NCBI RefSeq assembly: GCF_001905795.1
Contig: NZ_LIXJ01000009.1
Span: forward strand, 62,001 to 126,000
Reading direction: 5' to 3'
Length of the DNA: 64,000 bases
DNA from: Streptomyces sp. CB01580
GTDB taxonomy: Bacteria; Actinomycetota; Actinomycetes; Streptomycetales; Streptomycetaceae
Part shown: one piece after another, positions 48,907 to 57,588 of the stretch
How the letters are laid out: every line of letters starts with the position of its first letter
How positions within the stretch are numbered: position 1 is the stretch's first letter
The notes under the pieces: model-generated
The model's input: the letters and a program-made list of their open reading frames with translations, nothing else
Told to the model about the DNA's origin: nothing
Databases searched by the model: none
Made by a program: the position numbers and the translations under genes

Positions 48907-49056
48907 CCGGCCTGCGCACCGGCGTTCCGCACATGCGCGCGGCGCGAGGTGCGCGGGACACGACGGGACCCGCGCGTGTGCGCGGGGCGCGAGGGGGCCT
49001 TCGGACACGCGCGGGGCGCGACCGGACGGACCCGGCCGCGCCCCGCACTCCGCCTG

Positions 49057-50466
49057 CTATCCCGCGGGGGTGGCGTCCGAGGTGGCGTTCACCACGAGCC
49101 GGGCGGTGTTGTTCCCGGCGTCCGGGTCGAACGGGAACGGCGTGCTGCCGAAGCTCGGCCGGAGAACGACCTGGCCGGTGGCGTCGGGCACGACCCGGTC
49201 GATGCGCAGCTTGAACGGGAAGGCGTGCGTCGTGTCCGGCAGCGTCCAGTACGGCAGGTCGCACACGTAGCGCGGGGCGCCGGTCCGGCCCGGCAGGGAG
49301 CCGTTGCCGTCCAGGGTGCGCGCAATGCACTCCTCGGGCGCGGAGGTGACGGTGACGCCCTCGGGGACGGTGAAGTCGACCAGGGCGACGGGGTCGCCGG
49401 AGCCGAGATTGCCGAGCCAGGCCGGACCGTTGTTGCGGAATCCGAGTTCGGCGGTCACGGTCTCACCGGCGACACCCGCGACGCGGGCACCCCGCGCCTC
49501 GAAGTCGGCGGTGTTCACCGCGCCGAGGGAGGCGATGGTGTAGTTGTCCTCCTCCGCCAGGTCGGTGGCCCCGTTGCCGGGCTCGACGCTGATGTCGAGG
49601 CGCTCGTCGTACGCGTGCGGGGCCAGGGCCACCCGCATCGGCTCGGGCAGCGCGAAGGACTCCCCCGGTTCGAGGACCTCGTCGAACGTACAGGTGGCCT
49701 CGGTCATCGGGGCGTAGTCGTCACCGCCGATGGTCCGGTAGGTGCACTCCGGGTACCGGGTGACGAGATCGAGCCCGTACGAGGCGACCAGCCTGGCGGT
49801 GAAGCCCTCGGAACGGTCGTCGCCCTTGTTGGTGAGCGTGAACGGCACGGTGTGCGTGCTGCCCGGCTGGGCGCCCTTCACCGGGGCGACGTTCCCGAGG
49901 GACAGGTCCGGCCCGCCGGCGACGGTGAGCGTGGTCTCGAACGAGTCGAGCGGGGCCTCCAGGCTGCCGGTGGGCCCGCCGGTGGCGACAGCCGCGTAGG
50001 TGATCCGGCCGTGCGCCCCGGCCGCCGCGCCTTCGGCGGCCCGCACCGTGAGGTGGACCTGCGGGCCGTAGGCGTCGCCGATGATCGGAACCTCGGGGAC
50101 ACCGCACACGGCGGTCGTCCCGCTCGGGGTGCAGTTGTCGGGCCAGGTCACCTCGGCCACTCCGGCGATGCCGGAGATGTCGACCGTGAGCCGGCCGTCC
50201 GTGACGGCGAAGTTGTCGTTGTCGTGGGAGAGCCCGATGTTCAGCGAACGGCTCTGCGGCTCGCCGTCGGAACCACCACCGAGCGGCAGGGTCTGTTCGA
50301 TGGGCGCGTTGATCCACAACTGGTCGGTCTGGCCGGTCGGCTCGTCGGCGGACGCGGGTACCGCGGCTCCGACGGCGAGCAGTCCGGCGGTCAGCAGGCC
50401 GGTGGCCGCTGCGGCGGCGGTACGGGCCCCGAGGCGCGTGGTGCGCCGGGCGACGTCAGATCTCAT
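49057..50466 (-). CDS. Secreted surface protein with CARDB/DUF11-like beta repeats
   Basis: 469 residues. Signal peptide (approx. 1-42; cleavage near ASADEP), then a series of beta-sandwich modules of COG1361/CARDB type (PDLSLGNVAPVKGAQPGSTHTVPFTLTNKGDDRSEGF; TVTAELGFRNNGPAWLGNLG). It ends NATSDATPAG without LPxTG or transmembrane anchor, so it is probably released or non-covalently bound. Six to eight Cys could form disulfides. GGGAGAGAGA precedes ATG 50466. The role is unknown; the modules usually mediate adhesion or matrix contacts. Confidence 0.82.
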   Translation of the reverse strand: MRSDVARRTTRLGARTAAAAATGLLTAGLLAVGAAVPASADEPTGQTDQLWINAPIEQTLPLGGGSDGEPQSRSLNIGLSHDNDNFAVTDGRLTVDISGIAGVAEVTWPDNCTPSGTTAVCGVPEVPIIGDAYGPQVHLTVRAAEGAAAGAHGRITYAAVATGGPTGSLEAPLDSFETTLTVAGGPDLSLGNVAPVKGAQPGSTHTVPFTLTNKGDDRSEGFTARLVASYGLDLVTRYPECTYRTIGGDDYAPMTEATCTFDEVLEPGESFALPEPMRVALAPHAYDERLDISVEPGNGATDLAEEDNYTIASLGAVNTADFEARGARVAGVAGETVTAELGFRNNGPAWLGNLGSGDPVALVDFTVPEGVTVTSAPEECIARTLDGNGSLPGRTGAPRYVCDLPYWTLPDTTHAFPFKLRIDRVVPDATGQVVLRPSFGSTPFPFDPDAGNNTARLVVNATSDATPAG

Positions 50467-50902
50467 TCTCTCTCCCAAAGGTGGGCCGTGGAAGGCGAGT
50501 TCGGCCGATGAAAACCGGCCTGCACATTGGACGTTCAAGATCACACAGAGGTTGTACGCCGCGTCCGGACGCCGGAGCCGGAGCCAGAACCGGAAGACCG
50601 AGCCGGCCAGAACCGCCTCGGACCGAACGGGATCACCCCGGACCGCCCCGGATCGGCCCCGACCGGCCCTCACGGACCGGAGGGTCCGCACGCCGTCCCC
50701 ACTCCACGCGCGCACCGCCCGCACGCATTGCCCGCACACACGCATCGCCCGCATGCATCGCCTGCACACACGCATCGCCTGCACGTATTGCCTGCACACC
50801 CATTCCTGACGAGCCGTCAGTTCAGTAACCTGACAGAGTGTCAGCTATTGGCTGACCGTAAACAGGCACCCGACGGACTTCGAGCAGAAGCGGGCGGAAA
50901 CG
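50467..50902. other. Divergent intergenic region with tandem regulon operators
   Basis: 436 bp between the surface protein and the acyl-CoA synthetase. It contains degenerate CGCATCGCC/CTGCACAC repeats (about 50710-50800), which encode nothing convincing, then the two operator sites F1 and F2. Confidence 0.55.
50806..50844. promoter_or_regulatory. Regulon operator sites F1 and F2 (tandem palindromes)
   Basis: F1 CTGACGAGCCGTCAG (50806-50820) is a perfect 6+3+6 palindrome. F2 CTGACAGAGTGTCAG (50830-50844) has matching changed arms (CTGACA/TGTCAG), so its symmetry is kept. Centre-to-centre spacing is 24 bp. They lie 58 bp upstream of the acyl-CoA synthetase start and suggest two dimers bound on nearly the same DNA face. 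Confidence 0.8.
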
Positions 50903-53131
50903 ATGCTTGGATCGACTCACGGCACCCTCACCACCGACTTCCGCGCCCGGGTGGTGGCCTGCGGCGAGGAACCGCACGCCACCGTCCGCTGCATGGCGAC
51001 CGCCGCCGCGGAGGGCGATCTCGATGTCAGCGGCCGACCGCTGCACGCGCCCGTGCCGGACCTGGACCGGTTCTTCCGGCCCGAGTCCGTGGCGGTCGTC
51101 GGCGCCTCCGACGCCGAGGGACGCCCCAACACGGGGATCACCCGACAGCTGATCGCCTGGGCCGAACGGGTCGGCGCCCGGCTGCATCCCGTCCACCCCA
51201 CCCGCAGGACCGTGTTCGGACGGCCCTGCTTCCCGTCCGTCGCGGATCTGCCGGAGCAGGTCGACCTGGCCGTGCTGCTGGTCGGCGATCCGCTCCCGGT
51301 GATCGAAGAACTCGCCCGGTCCAAGGTGAGGTTCGCGGTCGCCTTCGCCTCCGGGTTCGCCGAGACCGGCGAAGAGGGAGCCGCCGCCCAGGCACGGTTG
51401 GCCGAGGCGGTGGAGCGGTCCGGGCTGCGGCTGCTCGGGCCGAACACCAACCTCAACGCCTTCGAGAAGTTCCGGGACGACCTGGACGGACCGGCGATCG
51501 CCCTGATCACCCAGTCGGGTCACCAGGGACGCCCCGTGTACACCCTTCAGGAGCTGGGGGTGCGGCTCTCGCACTGGGCCCCCACGGGCAACGAGGCGGA
51601 TCTGGAGACCGCCGACTTCATCTCGTACTTCTCACAGCGCCCTGAGGTCGGGGCCATCGCCTGCTACGTGGAGGGGCTCAAGGACGGGCGCTCCTTTCTG
51701 CTGGCCGCGGACCGGGCCGCACGGGCCGGGGTGCCGGTGGTGGCGGTCAAGGTGGGGCGTACGGAGACGGGGGCCAGGACGGCCGCCTCGCACACCGGCA
51801 AACTGACCGGCGCGGACGAGGTGGTGGACGCGGCGATGCGGCAGTTCGGCGTGATCCGGGTGGACGGGCTCGACGAGCTCCAGGACACGGCCGCTCTGCT
51901 GGCCCGGGCCCGCAAGCCGCTGGCCGACGGAGTCGTCGTGTATTCGATCTCCGGCGGCACGGGCGCGCACTTCTCGGACCTGGCGACCGGGGCGGGACTG
52001 AACCTGCCCACGCTCTCCGAGGAGAGGCAGCGCGAGCTGCACCAGTGGATCCCCGGCTATCTGAACGTCGCGAACCCGGTCGACAACGGCGGGCACCCGG
52101 TCGGCGACTGGCGGGGCCGGAAGATCATCGACGCGATCCTCGCCGACCCGGACGTAGGGGTCCTGATCTGTCCGATCACCGGCCCCTTCCCGCCGATGAG
52201 CGACAAACTCGCGCAGGACCTGGTGGACGCGGCGGAGGCCACGGACAAGCTGGTCTGCGTGGTGTGGGGCTCGCCCGTCGGCACCGAGGACGCGTACCGC
52301 ACGACGCTGCTCGGGTCCTCCCGCGTCGCCACGTTCCGTACGTTCCGCAACTGCGTCACCGCCGTGAAGGCGTATCTGGACCACCACCGGTTCACCACCC
52401 GCTACCGCTCCCCCTTCGACGAGGCGCCGCGCACGCCGTCGCCGTCCTTCCGCAAGGCACAGGGACTGCTGCGCGCGGGCAACCAGCTGAGCGAGCACGC
52501 GGCGAAGCAGCTGCTGCGGGCGTACGGGATCCGGGTGCCGCGCGAGCAGCTGGTGACCAGCGCGGCGGCGGCCGTCCGAGCAGCGGGGCTGGTCGGCTAC
52601 CCGGTCGTCATGAAGGCGTCGGGGGCCCGGCTCGCCCACAAGACGGAACTGGGCCTCGTCAAGGTCGGGCTGACCTCGGCCAGCCAGGTGCGCGACGCGT
52701 ACCGCGAGCTGACCGACATCGCGCGCTACGAGGACATCGACCTGGACGGCATCCTGGTCTGCCAGATGATCGAGCGGGGCGTCGAGATGATGGTCGGCGT
52801 CACGCAGGACCCGCTGTTCGGACCGACGGTCACGGTCGGGCTGGGCGGCGTGCTCGTCGAGGTGCTGCACGACGCGGCCGTACGGGTGCCACCGTTCGGC
52901 GAGGATCAGGCCAGGTCGATGCTCGGCGAACTGCGCGGCCGGGCCCTGCTGGAAGCGGTGCGCGGCGGCCCGCCGGCGGACGTGGACGCGCTCGTGGAGG
53001 TCGTGCTGCGGGTGCAGCGGATGGCGCTGGAACTGGGTGACGACCTCGCCGAACTGGACATCAACCCGCTGATGGTGCTGGGGCGGGGCCAGGGCGCGGT
53101 GGCACTGGACGCGCTGGCCGTCTGCCGCTGA
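50903..53131 (+). CDS. NDP-forming acyl-CoA synthetase (fused alpha/beta, ATP-grasp)
   Basis: 742 residues. N-terminal CoA-binding Rossmann part (approx. 55-160: RPESVAVVGASDAEGRPN), ligase-CoA domain with the phosphohistidine motif SHTGKLTG (His297) and YSISGGTGAH, then a C-terminal ATP-grasp domain (approx. 530-742: GYPVVMKASGARLAHKTELGLVKVG, ELDINPLMVLG). Such enzymes interconvert acyl-CoA + ADP + Pi with acid + ATP + CoA. The gene is under the tandem F operators, followed after 190 bp by a crotonase gene. An extra 50-residue N-terminal extension may mean the true start is later. Confidence 0.9.
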   Translation: MLGSTHGTLTTDFRARVVACGEEPHATVRCMATAAAEGDLDVSGRPLHAPVPDLDRFFRPESVAVVGASDAEGRPNTGITRQLIAWAERVGARLHPVHPTRRTVFGRPCFPSVADLPEQVDLAVLLVGDPLPVIEELARSKVRFAVAFASGFAETGEEGAAAQARLAEAVERSGLRLLGPNTNLNAFEKFRDDLDGPAIALITQSGHQGRPVYTLQELGVRLSHWAPTGNEADLETADFISYFSQRPEVGAIACYVEGLKDGRSFLLAADRAARAGVPVVAVKVGRTETGARTAASHTGKLTGADEVVDAAMRQFGVIRVDGLDELQDTAALLARARKPLADGVVVYSISGGTGAHFSDLATGAGLNLPTLSEERQRELHQWIPGYLNVANPVDNGGHPVGDWRGRKIIDAILADPDVGVLICPITGPFPPMSDKLAQDLVDAAEATDKLVCVVWGSPVGTEDAYRTTLLGSSRVATFRTFRNCVTAVKAYLDHHRFTTRYRSPFDEAPRTPSPSFRKAQGLLRAGNQLSEHAAKQLLRAYGIRVPREQLVTSAAAAVRAAGLVGYPVVMKASGARLAHKTELGLVKVGLTSASQVRDAYRELTDIARYEDIDLDGILVCQMIERGVEMMVGVTQDPLFGPTVTVGLGGVLVEVLHDAAVRVPPFGEDQARSMLGELRGRALLEAVRGGPPADVDALVEVVLRVQRMALELGDDLAELDINPLMVLGRGQGAVALDALAVCR

Positions 53132-53321
53132 CGGGTCGCGGGACCGAAACCCTCGTCGGGCCGCCCGAACCGACTGCGCGCGTCGGCCCCACAGGACACC
53201 TCGGTCCCGCCGAACCGCCCCGCAGCCCGACCGAACCGCCCCGGCCCGCCGCAACCACCCGGACCACCGTTCCGACCCGGGCCGCCGCGCACGACCCCAC
53301 CACCTGCCAAGGAGCTGCCTC

Positions 53322-54254
53322 ATGCCGTCCTCCCCCGAAGACACCGCCGAGCACACCGAACGCGATCAGCGCACCGATCGCACCGAGCACGCCGAGCACG
53401 CCGAACGAACCGGTCCGACCTCGCCGGCCGACCCGCTCGATTCATTGGTACTCCACACCACTGACAACGGCGTCTCGTGGATCACGCTCAACCGCCCCGA
53501 GGCGATGAACGCCGTCACCTGGGACCAGCGGGAACGCGTCATCGCCCTGCTCGCCGACGCCTCCGCCGACCCGGCGGTCCGGGCGGTCGTCCTCACGGCC
53601 ACCGGCCGCGGCTTCTGCGCGGGTGCCGACCTGCGCGGCTCCCCGGCGACGGGCTCCTCCGCCCCGGGCACCCGCGCGCCCGGCGACCGGATTCCGGGGG
53701 ACGTGGCACGGACGATCAGGCTCGGTGCGCAACGCCTGATCGCCGCGGTCCTGGACTGCGAGAAGCCGGTGATCGCGGCGGTCAACGGCACGGCGGCGGG
53801 CATCGGCGCCCATCTCGCGTTCGCCTGCGATCTGGTACTGGCCGCCGAGTCGGCGAAGTTCATCGAGGTGTTCGTACGCCGCGGGCTCGTACCGGACGGC
53901 GGTGGCGCGTATCTGCTGCCGCGCCTGATCGGACCGCAACGAGCAAAGGAGCTGATGTTCTTCGGCGATTCACTCCCGGCGACGGACGCCGAACGCCTGG
54001 GCCTGGTCAACCGGGTCGTACCGGACGAGGAGCTGGCGGCTACGGCCCGCGCCTGGGCCGAACGGCTGGCCGAGGGCCCGACCCGGTCCATCGCCCTCAC
54101 GAAACAGCTGGTGAACGCCTCGCTGGAGTCCGACCGGGCGACGGCCTTCGCGGCGGAGGCCATGGCACAGGAGATCAACATGACCACGCACGACGCCAAC
54201 GAGGGCGTGGCCGGCTTCATGGAACGGCGGGCGCCGAAGTACCGGGGGCGGTGA
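53322..54254 (+). CDS. Enoyl-CoA hydratase/isomerase-family protein (PaaG-like)
   Basis: 310 residues: a charged His/Glu/Thr-rich N-terminal extension (1-40), then the crotonase fold (WITLNRPEAMNAVTW, RGFCAGADLRG, GTAAGIGAHLAFACDLVLAAES, FVRRGLVPDGGGAYLLPRLIG). The hydratase Glu in the GGxxE position is replaced by His, and Asp in VPDGGG matches PaaG-type isomerases, so isomerase activity is more likely than hydration. AAGGAG precedes ATG 53322. The 190-bp spacer after the synthetase has CCGAACCGCCCC repeats and no promoter I can see. Confidence 0.88.
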   Translation: MPSSPEDTAEHTERDQRTDRTEHAEHAERTGPTSPADPLDSLVLHTTDNGVSWITLNRPEAMNAVTWDQRERVIALLADASADPAVRAVVLTATGRGFCAGADLRGSPATGSSAPGTRAPGDRIPGDVARTIRLGAQRLIAAVLDCEKPVIAAVNGTAAGIGAHLAFACDLVLAAESAKFIEVFVRRGLVPDGGGAYLLPRLIGPQRAKELMFFGDSLPATDAERLGLVNRVVPDEELAATARAWAERLAEGPTRSIALTKQLVNASLESDRATAFAAEAMAQEINMTTHDANEGVAGFMERRAPKYRGR

Positions 54255-54288
54255 GGCCCCCGGGGTCCGGCGCCGATCCTGCGGCTTA

Positions 54289-55164
54289 CTACTCTCCGGC
54301 GAAGATGTCCTCAACGATGGAGGCGTTCGGAGCCCGCAGCAGCCAACGGCTCAGCGTCTCGACGTCCCCGCAGCCCAGGATCCGCACACGGGCCTCGTCC
54401 GAGACCTCCACACCGGCCTGCCCCAGCAGAAGCAGGACACTCCGCGCGATACCTTCAGCGCGGCCCTCGTCCCGGATCTCTTCCGAGAGGGCGGACTTGT
54501 AGAACGAAAGATCCACGGCCACCAGGTTCCTCCACTGTTGTGCGGCCGGACGATTGCCCAGGCCCTGTGCGGTGAGTTCGACGATGGGGTCAGCGATGGT
54601 TTCCGGCACATCCCGCAGAGCGGTCGACAGCGCTTTCAGTATGACATTGATGTCCGGATCGCCTGCATGTGTGATCGCCGCCAGCGTGGCCAGTACCAGG
54701 TCTTTTCGAACCTCGGTCACGTCCTTGATCACCGGCATGTTGTGCGGCCCCGCGACAAGGGGGCGCAGGGTGAGTACGGGCGCCTGCGGGTACCCGACGG
54801 AGTACGGCTGAGCGGCCCATTCGGCGGTGGCCCGGTCCTGGCAGACGACCAGCAGCATGGGCGGCAGTTTGTACTTGGCCTGCAAGTAGGACAGGTAGTA
54901 CATCCAGCTCACCGGCTTCTCCGGGTCCTTCTTCCCCTGAGCCTCGATCGCCAGGAGGTACGACTCGTCGTCGTCCTCCATGTCGATCCGCAGCAGGGTG
55001 TCCACCCGGCGTTCGAGTGGCCGGTTCTCGGTGAGGTCCGTGGGCATGACTGTGGCCGAGGCCGGGGAGCCGATCGAGATCCCCAGCACCTCGGAGACAC
55101 GGGAGAAGAGCCCGGGATACTCCTGAAAGATGCGGTGCATCGCCTCGTGGGACGAGCTGACCAT
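54289..55164 (-). CDS. Rpn/PD-(D/E)XK nuclease-like protein
   Basis: 291 residues. The N-terminal half has a PD-(D/E)XK-type core (RRVDTLLRIDMEDDDESYLLAIEAQGKKD: Asp, Glu, Gln-Gly-Lys), as in the Rpn/transposase_31-like recombination-promoting nucleases widespread in Streptomyces. The C-terminal half is helical and ends with LLLGQAGVEVSDEARVRI. AAGGA precedes ATG 55164 at good spacing; the frame continues to 55221. The gene is less GC-rich than its neighbours, consistent with mobile or defence-island history. DNA cleavage is inferred. Confidence 0.75.
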   Translation of the reverse strand: MVSSSHEAMHRIFQEYPGLFSRVSEVLGISIGSPASATVMPTDLTENRPLERRVDTLLRIDMEDDDESYLLAIEAQGKKDPEKPVSWMYYLSYLQAKYKLPPMLLVVCQDRATAEWAAQPYSVGYPQAPVLTLRPLVAGPHNMPVIKDVTEVRKDLVLATLAAITHAGDPDINVILKALSTALRDVPETIADPIVELTAQGLGNRPAAQQWRNLVAVDLSFYKSALSEEIRDEGRAEGIARSVLLLLGQAGVEVSDEARVRILGCGDVETLSRWLLRAPNASIVEDIFAGE

Positions 55165-55560
55165 ACGGATTCCTTGGAGTTGCTTGAAACGATCGAAGAG
55201 CGTGGCCCGGTGGAGGCGCACAGGTCACCGACGACTTGCGTCTATGTATTGGGCGGAGAGAAAAGGTGAGTGACGGCCCGTCTGGAGGTGCGTCGCGGAC
55301 GGTCCCGAGCCGCAGGCGCCCGGAAGACGGTGTTGCGGCCCTTTTGAGGACGTCGCGCCTCTGAGGGTGTTCGCTTGGCGAGCATATGCCCGACAACCAG
55401 GCTTATTTCCAGCTCAGTTGGCTTGGGTCATCCAAGTGTGTGACGGGACGGCGAGAGCGTGATCGCACGGATATTCGTTCAGACATCCCTCGGTGCCCCG
55501 AGGGCCAGGCCGGCAGATTCCTTGTGGGGAGACCGGTCCTGCTCCCAGCCCTGACCCCGG
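55165..55560. other. Intergenic region upstream of the Rpn-like gene and downstream of the HATPase gene
   Basis: 396 bp, AT-richer than average. It contains a CCCTCGG/CCGAGGG hairpin at 55487-55504 that may terminate the minus-strand HATPase transcript. No gene is seen. Confidence 0.5.
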
Positions 55561-56013
55561 TCACGGCGCGGGGTCGAGGTCGAGTTCAGCCCAGACGGTC
55601 TTGCAGGGCACGGGCCCGGGGCTGACGCCCCAACGGTCCGCCAGCGCCTCGACGATCAGCAGCCCGCGCCCGGACTCGCGGCCGGCGTCCGGTACCAGCG
55701 TGTGCCCCGGCTCGGGCGGCAGGCACTCGCCACGTGCGTCGCTCACCTCGACGCGCAGCACCGCGCCACCGCCGTACAGGGCGAGCCCTAGCCGGAAGTC
55801 CCTCCCCTGAACCCGACCGTGGGCCATGGCGTTGGCCGCCAGCTCGGCCACGATCTGGGCTGCGGCCTCCGCCCGCGACGTGACTCCCCACTCGTCCAAC
55901 TGCGCCGTGGCGAGCAGTCGGGCCAGCCGAGCACCTCGGCGGGTGGACGAGAGCAGTACGGCGAACGCACGGACAGCGCCGCCGTGTTGAGGGAGGGTGA
56001 TTTCTTGTTTCAC
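55561..56013 (-). CDS. ATP-binding anti-sigma-type protein (HATPase_c, SpoIIAB/RsbW-like)
   Basis: 150-residue single HATPase domain: N-box IVAELAANAMAHGRVQGRDFRLGLAL and G-box ESGRGLLIVEALADRWGV. Many Streptomyces paralogs occur beside XRE-DUF5753 and DUF397 genes, as here, forming a WhiJ-type locus. Kinase or anti-sigma function is not proven. GTG 56013 is the start. It is divergent from the XRE gene, with 167 bp between. Confidence 0.92.
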   Translation of the reverse strand: MKQEITLPQHGGAVRAFAVLLSSTRRGARLARLLATAQLDEWGVTSRAEAAAQIVAELAANAMAHGRVQGRDFRLGLALYGGGAVLRVEVSDARGECLPPEPGHTLVPDAGRESGRGLLIVEALADRWGVSPGPVPCKTVWAELDLDPAP

Positions 56014-56180
56014 ATCACTCAGCCTCGCCGCACCGCTCTACGCTGAACAGTGATCAGGCGAATGCGTACGGTAACTGTCCGCCGCTTGTCCGGAGCTGTC
56101 GGGGCTGTCCGGAGTGGACGTACGGACAGACACGGTCGTCGCGATAACGACGACACGAGGCCATGGTGGAGGTGGCGCGA

Positions 56181-57059
56181 ATGCGGGTGGATGCGGACGG
56201 TACGGAACGGTCCGGGACCGATACGGACGAGCCCGGTTGGGAGGTCGATCCCGACGACGAGTCCGGCGCGGCGGTCGTCGCCACGGTGGGGCGGCAGCTG
56301 AAGCTGCGCCGAGAAGCCGCGGGGATGCGGGCGGCCGAATTCGGCCTCGCGATCGGGTACGGCGAGGACCAGGTCTACAAGGTCGAGGCGGGCAAACGGA
56401 TTCCGCGCCCGGAGTATCTGGACAAGGCCGACAGGACCCTGAGCGCGGGCGGGCTGATCTCCGCCATGAAGGCGGACGTGGCGGAGGTCCGGTACCCGAA
56501 GAAGATCCGGGATCTGGCTCGGATGGAGGCGCGGGCGGTGGAGCTGCTGTCGTATGGCAGCCATAACCTGCACGGGCTGCTCCAGACCGAGGAGTGTGCC
56601 CGGGCACTTCTGATGACGAGGCGTCCCGCCTATTCTCAGGACGAGTTGGAGCGCCTGCTGGCCGCCCGGATGGCCCGACGTTCCATCTTCGACCGCTCGC
56701 CCGCACCCGAGCTGAGCTTTGTCCAGGAAGAGTCGACGCTCAGGCGACCCATCGGGGGCAAGATGGTCCAGCGCAGGCAGTTGGAACACCTCTTGGAGGT
56801 GGGGCAGTTGCGCAACGTAGAGATTCAGGTGATGCCGACCACCTGCTGGAATCACCCTGGGACGAGCGGCCGGATCCGGGTGCTGAAGTTCGGGGACGGC
56901 ACCGCAGTTGGACGTGCCGATGACGAGTTCGGGGGGCGTCCCATCTCCAGCCCGAAGCAGCTACGGATCCTGGAACTGCGCTATGGCATCATCCGAGCAG
57001 AGGCTCTCAGCGCGCGGGAGTCGCTGACTTTCATCAAGCGAATGCTGGAGGAAACATGA
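56181..57059 (+). CDS. XRE-family regulator with DUF5753 (WhiJ-type), second copy
   Basis: 292 residues: XRE domain (approx. 38-95: VGRQLKLRREAAGMRAAEFGLAIGYGEDQVYKVEAGKR) and DUF5753 (approx. 110-285: LLQTEECARALL, VQRRQLEHLLEVGQLRNVEIQVMP). GGAGGTGG lies upstream of ATG 56181; ATG 56163 overlaps that signal. The stop overlaps the following DUF397 start, so the two are coupled. Confidence 0.93.
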   Translation: MRVDADGTERSGTDTDEPGWEVDPDDESGAAVVATVGRQLKLRREAAGMRAAEFGLAIGYGEDQVYKVEAGKRIPRPEYLDKADRTLSAGGLISAMKADVAEVRYPKKIRDLARMEARAVELLSYGSHNLHGLLQTEECARALLMTRRPAYSQDELERLLAARMARRSIFDRSPAPELSFVQEESTLRRPIGGKMVQRRQLEHLLEVGQLRNVEIQVMPTTCWNHPGTSGRIRVLKFGDGTAVGRADDEFGGRPISSPKQLRILELRYGIIRAEALSARESLTFIKRMLEET

Positions 57060-57265
57060 TCCGGAATGCCTCTACCGGGAACGGCTCCGAGCTGACGTGG
57101 TTCAAGAGCAGCTACAGCGACAGCAGCAACGGTCACGACTGCGTCGAGGTCGCCACCACTCCTCACACCGTCCACGTTCGTGACTCCAAGAACGTCCCGG
57201 GCCCGCTGTTCACCGTCGCTCCCGGCGCCTGGAGCGACTTCGTGACGTACGCCGCCAAGCACTGA
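57056..57265 (+). CDS. DUF397 protein, copy 1
   Basis: 69-residue DUF397 protein (LTWFKSSYSDSSNGHDCVEVATTPHTVHVRDSKN). The ATG overlaps the XRE stop (ATGA). It is the proximal copy of a tandem duplication; copy 2 starts exactly 296 bp later. Confidence 0.93.
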   Translation: MIRNASTGNGSELTWFKSSYSDSSNGHDCVEVATTPHTVHVRDSKNVPGPLFTVAPGAWSDFVTYAAKH

Positions 57266-57280
57266 TCTGCGCGGCACCCG

Positions 57281-57310
57281 CGCCTCGCCCTCCCACCGGG
57301 GGGCGAGGCG
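57281..57310 (+). terminator. Hairpin between the two DUF397 copies
   Basis: CGCCTCGCCC (57281-57290) pairs perfectly with GGGCGAGGCG (57301-57310). It may terminate or attenuate transcription before copy 2. Confidence 0.7.
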
Positions 57311-57351
57311 GATCACCAAACCGACCTGTACCAACGAGTGCTGGAGGAAAA

Positions 57352-57558
57352 GTGATCCAGAACGCCTCTGCTGGGAATGCCTCCGAGCCGACATGGTTCA
57401 AGAGCAGCTACAGCGACAGCAGCAACCCCAATGACTGCGTCGAGGTCGCCACTACCCCCCACACCGTCCACGTCCGTGACTCCAAAAATGCGAACGGCCC
57501 CCACCTCTCCCTCGCCCCCACCACCTGGTCGGACTTCCTGGTGTACGCCACCAGCTGA
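57352..57558 (+). CDS. DUF397 protein, copy 2 (tandem duplicate)
   Basis: 68-residue DUF397 protein nearly identical to copy 1 over the first 45 residues (PTWFKSSYSDSSNPNDCVEVATTPHTVHVRDSKN), diverging at the end. GTG 57352 follows GGAGGAAA. The 18 bases before it still resemble the last codons of the XRE gene, showing that the duplication unit began inside that gene. Confidence 0.9.
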   Translation: MIQNASAGNASEPTWFKSSYSDSSNPNDCVEVATTPHTVHVRDSKNANGPHLSLAPTTWSDFLVYATS

Positions 57559-57588
57559 CCAGTCGGGCGGCGAGTGGTCAGCGGGCCA

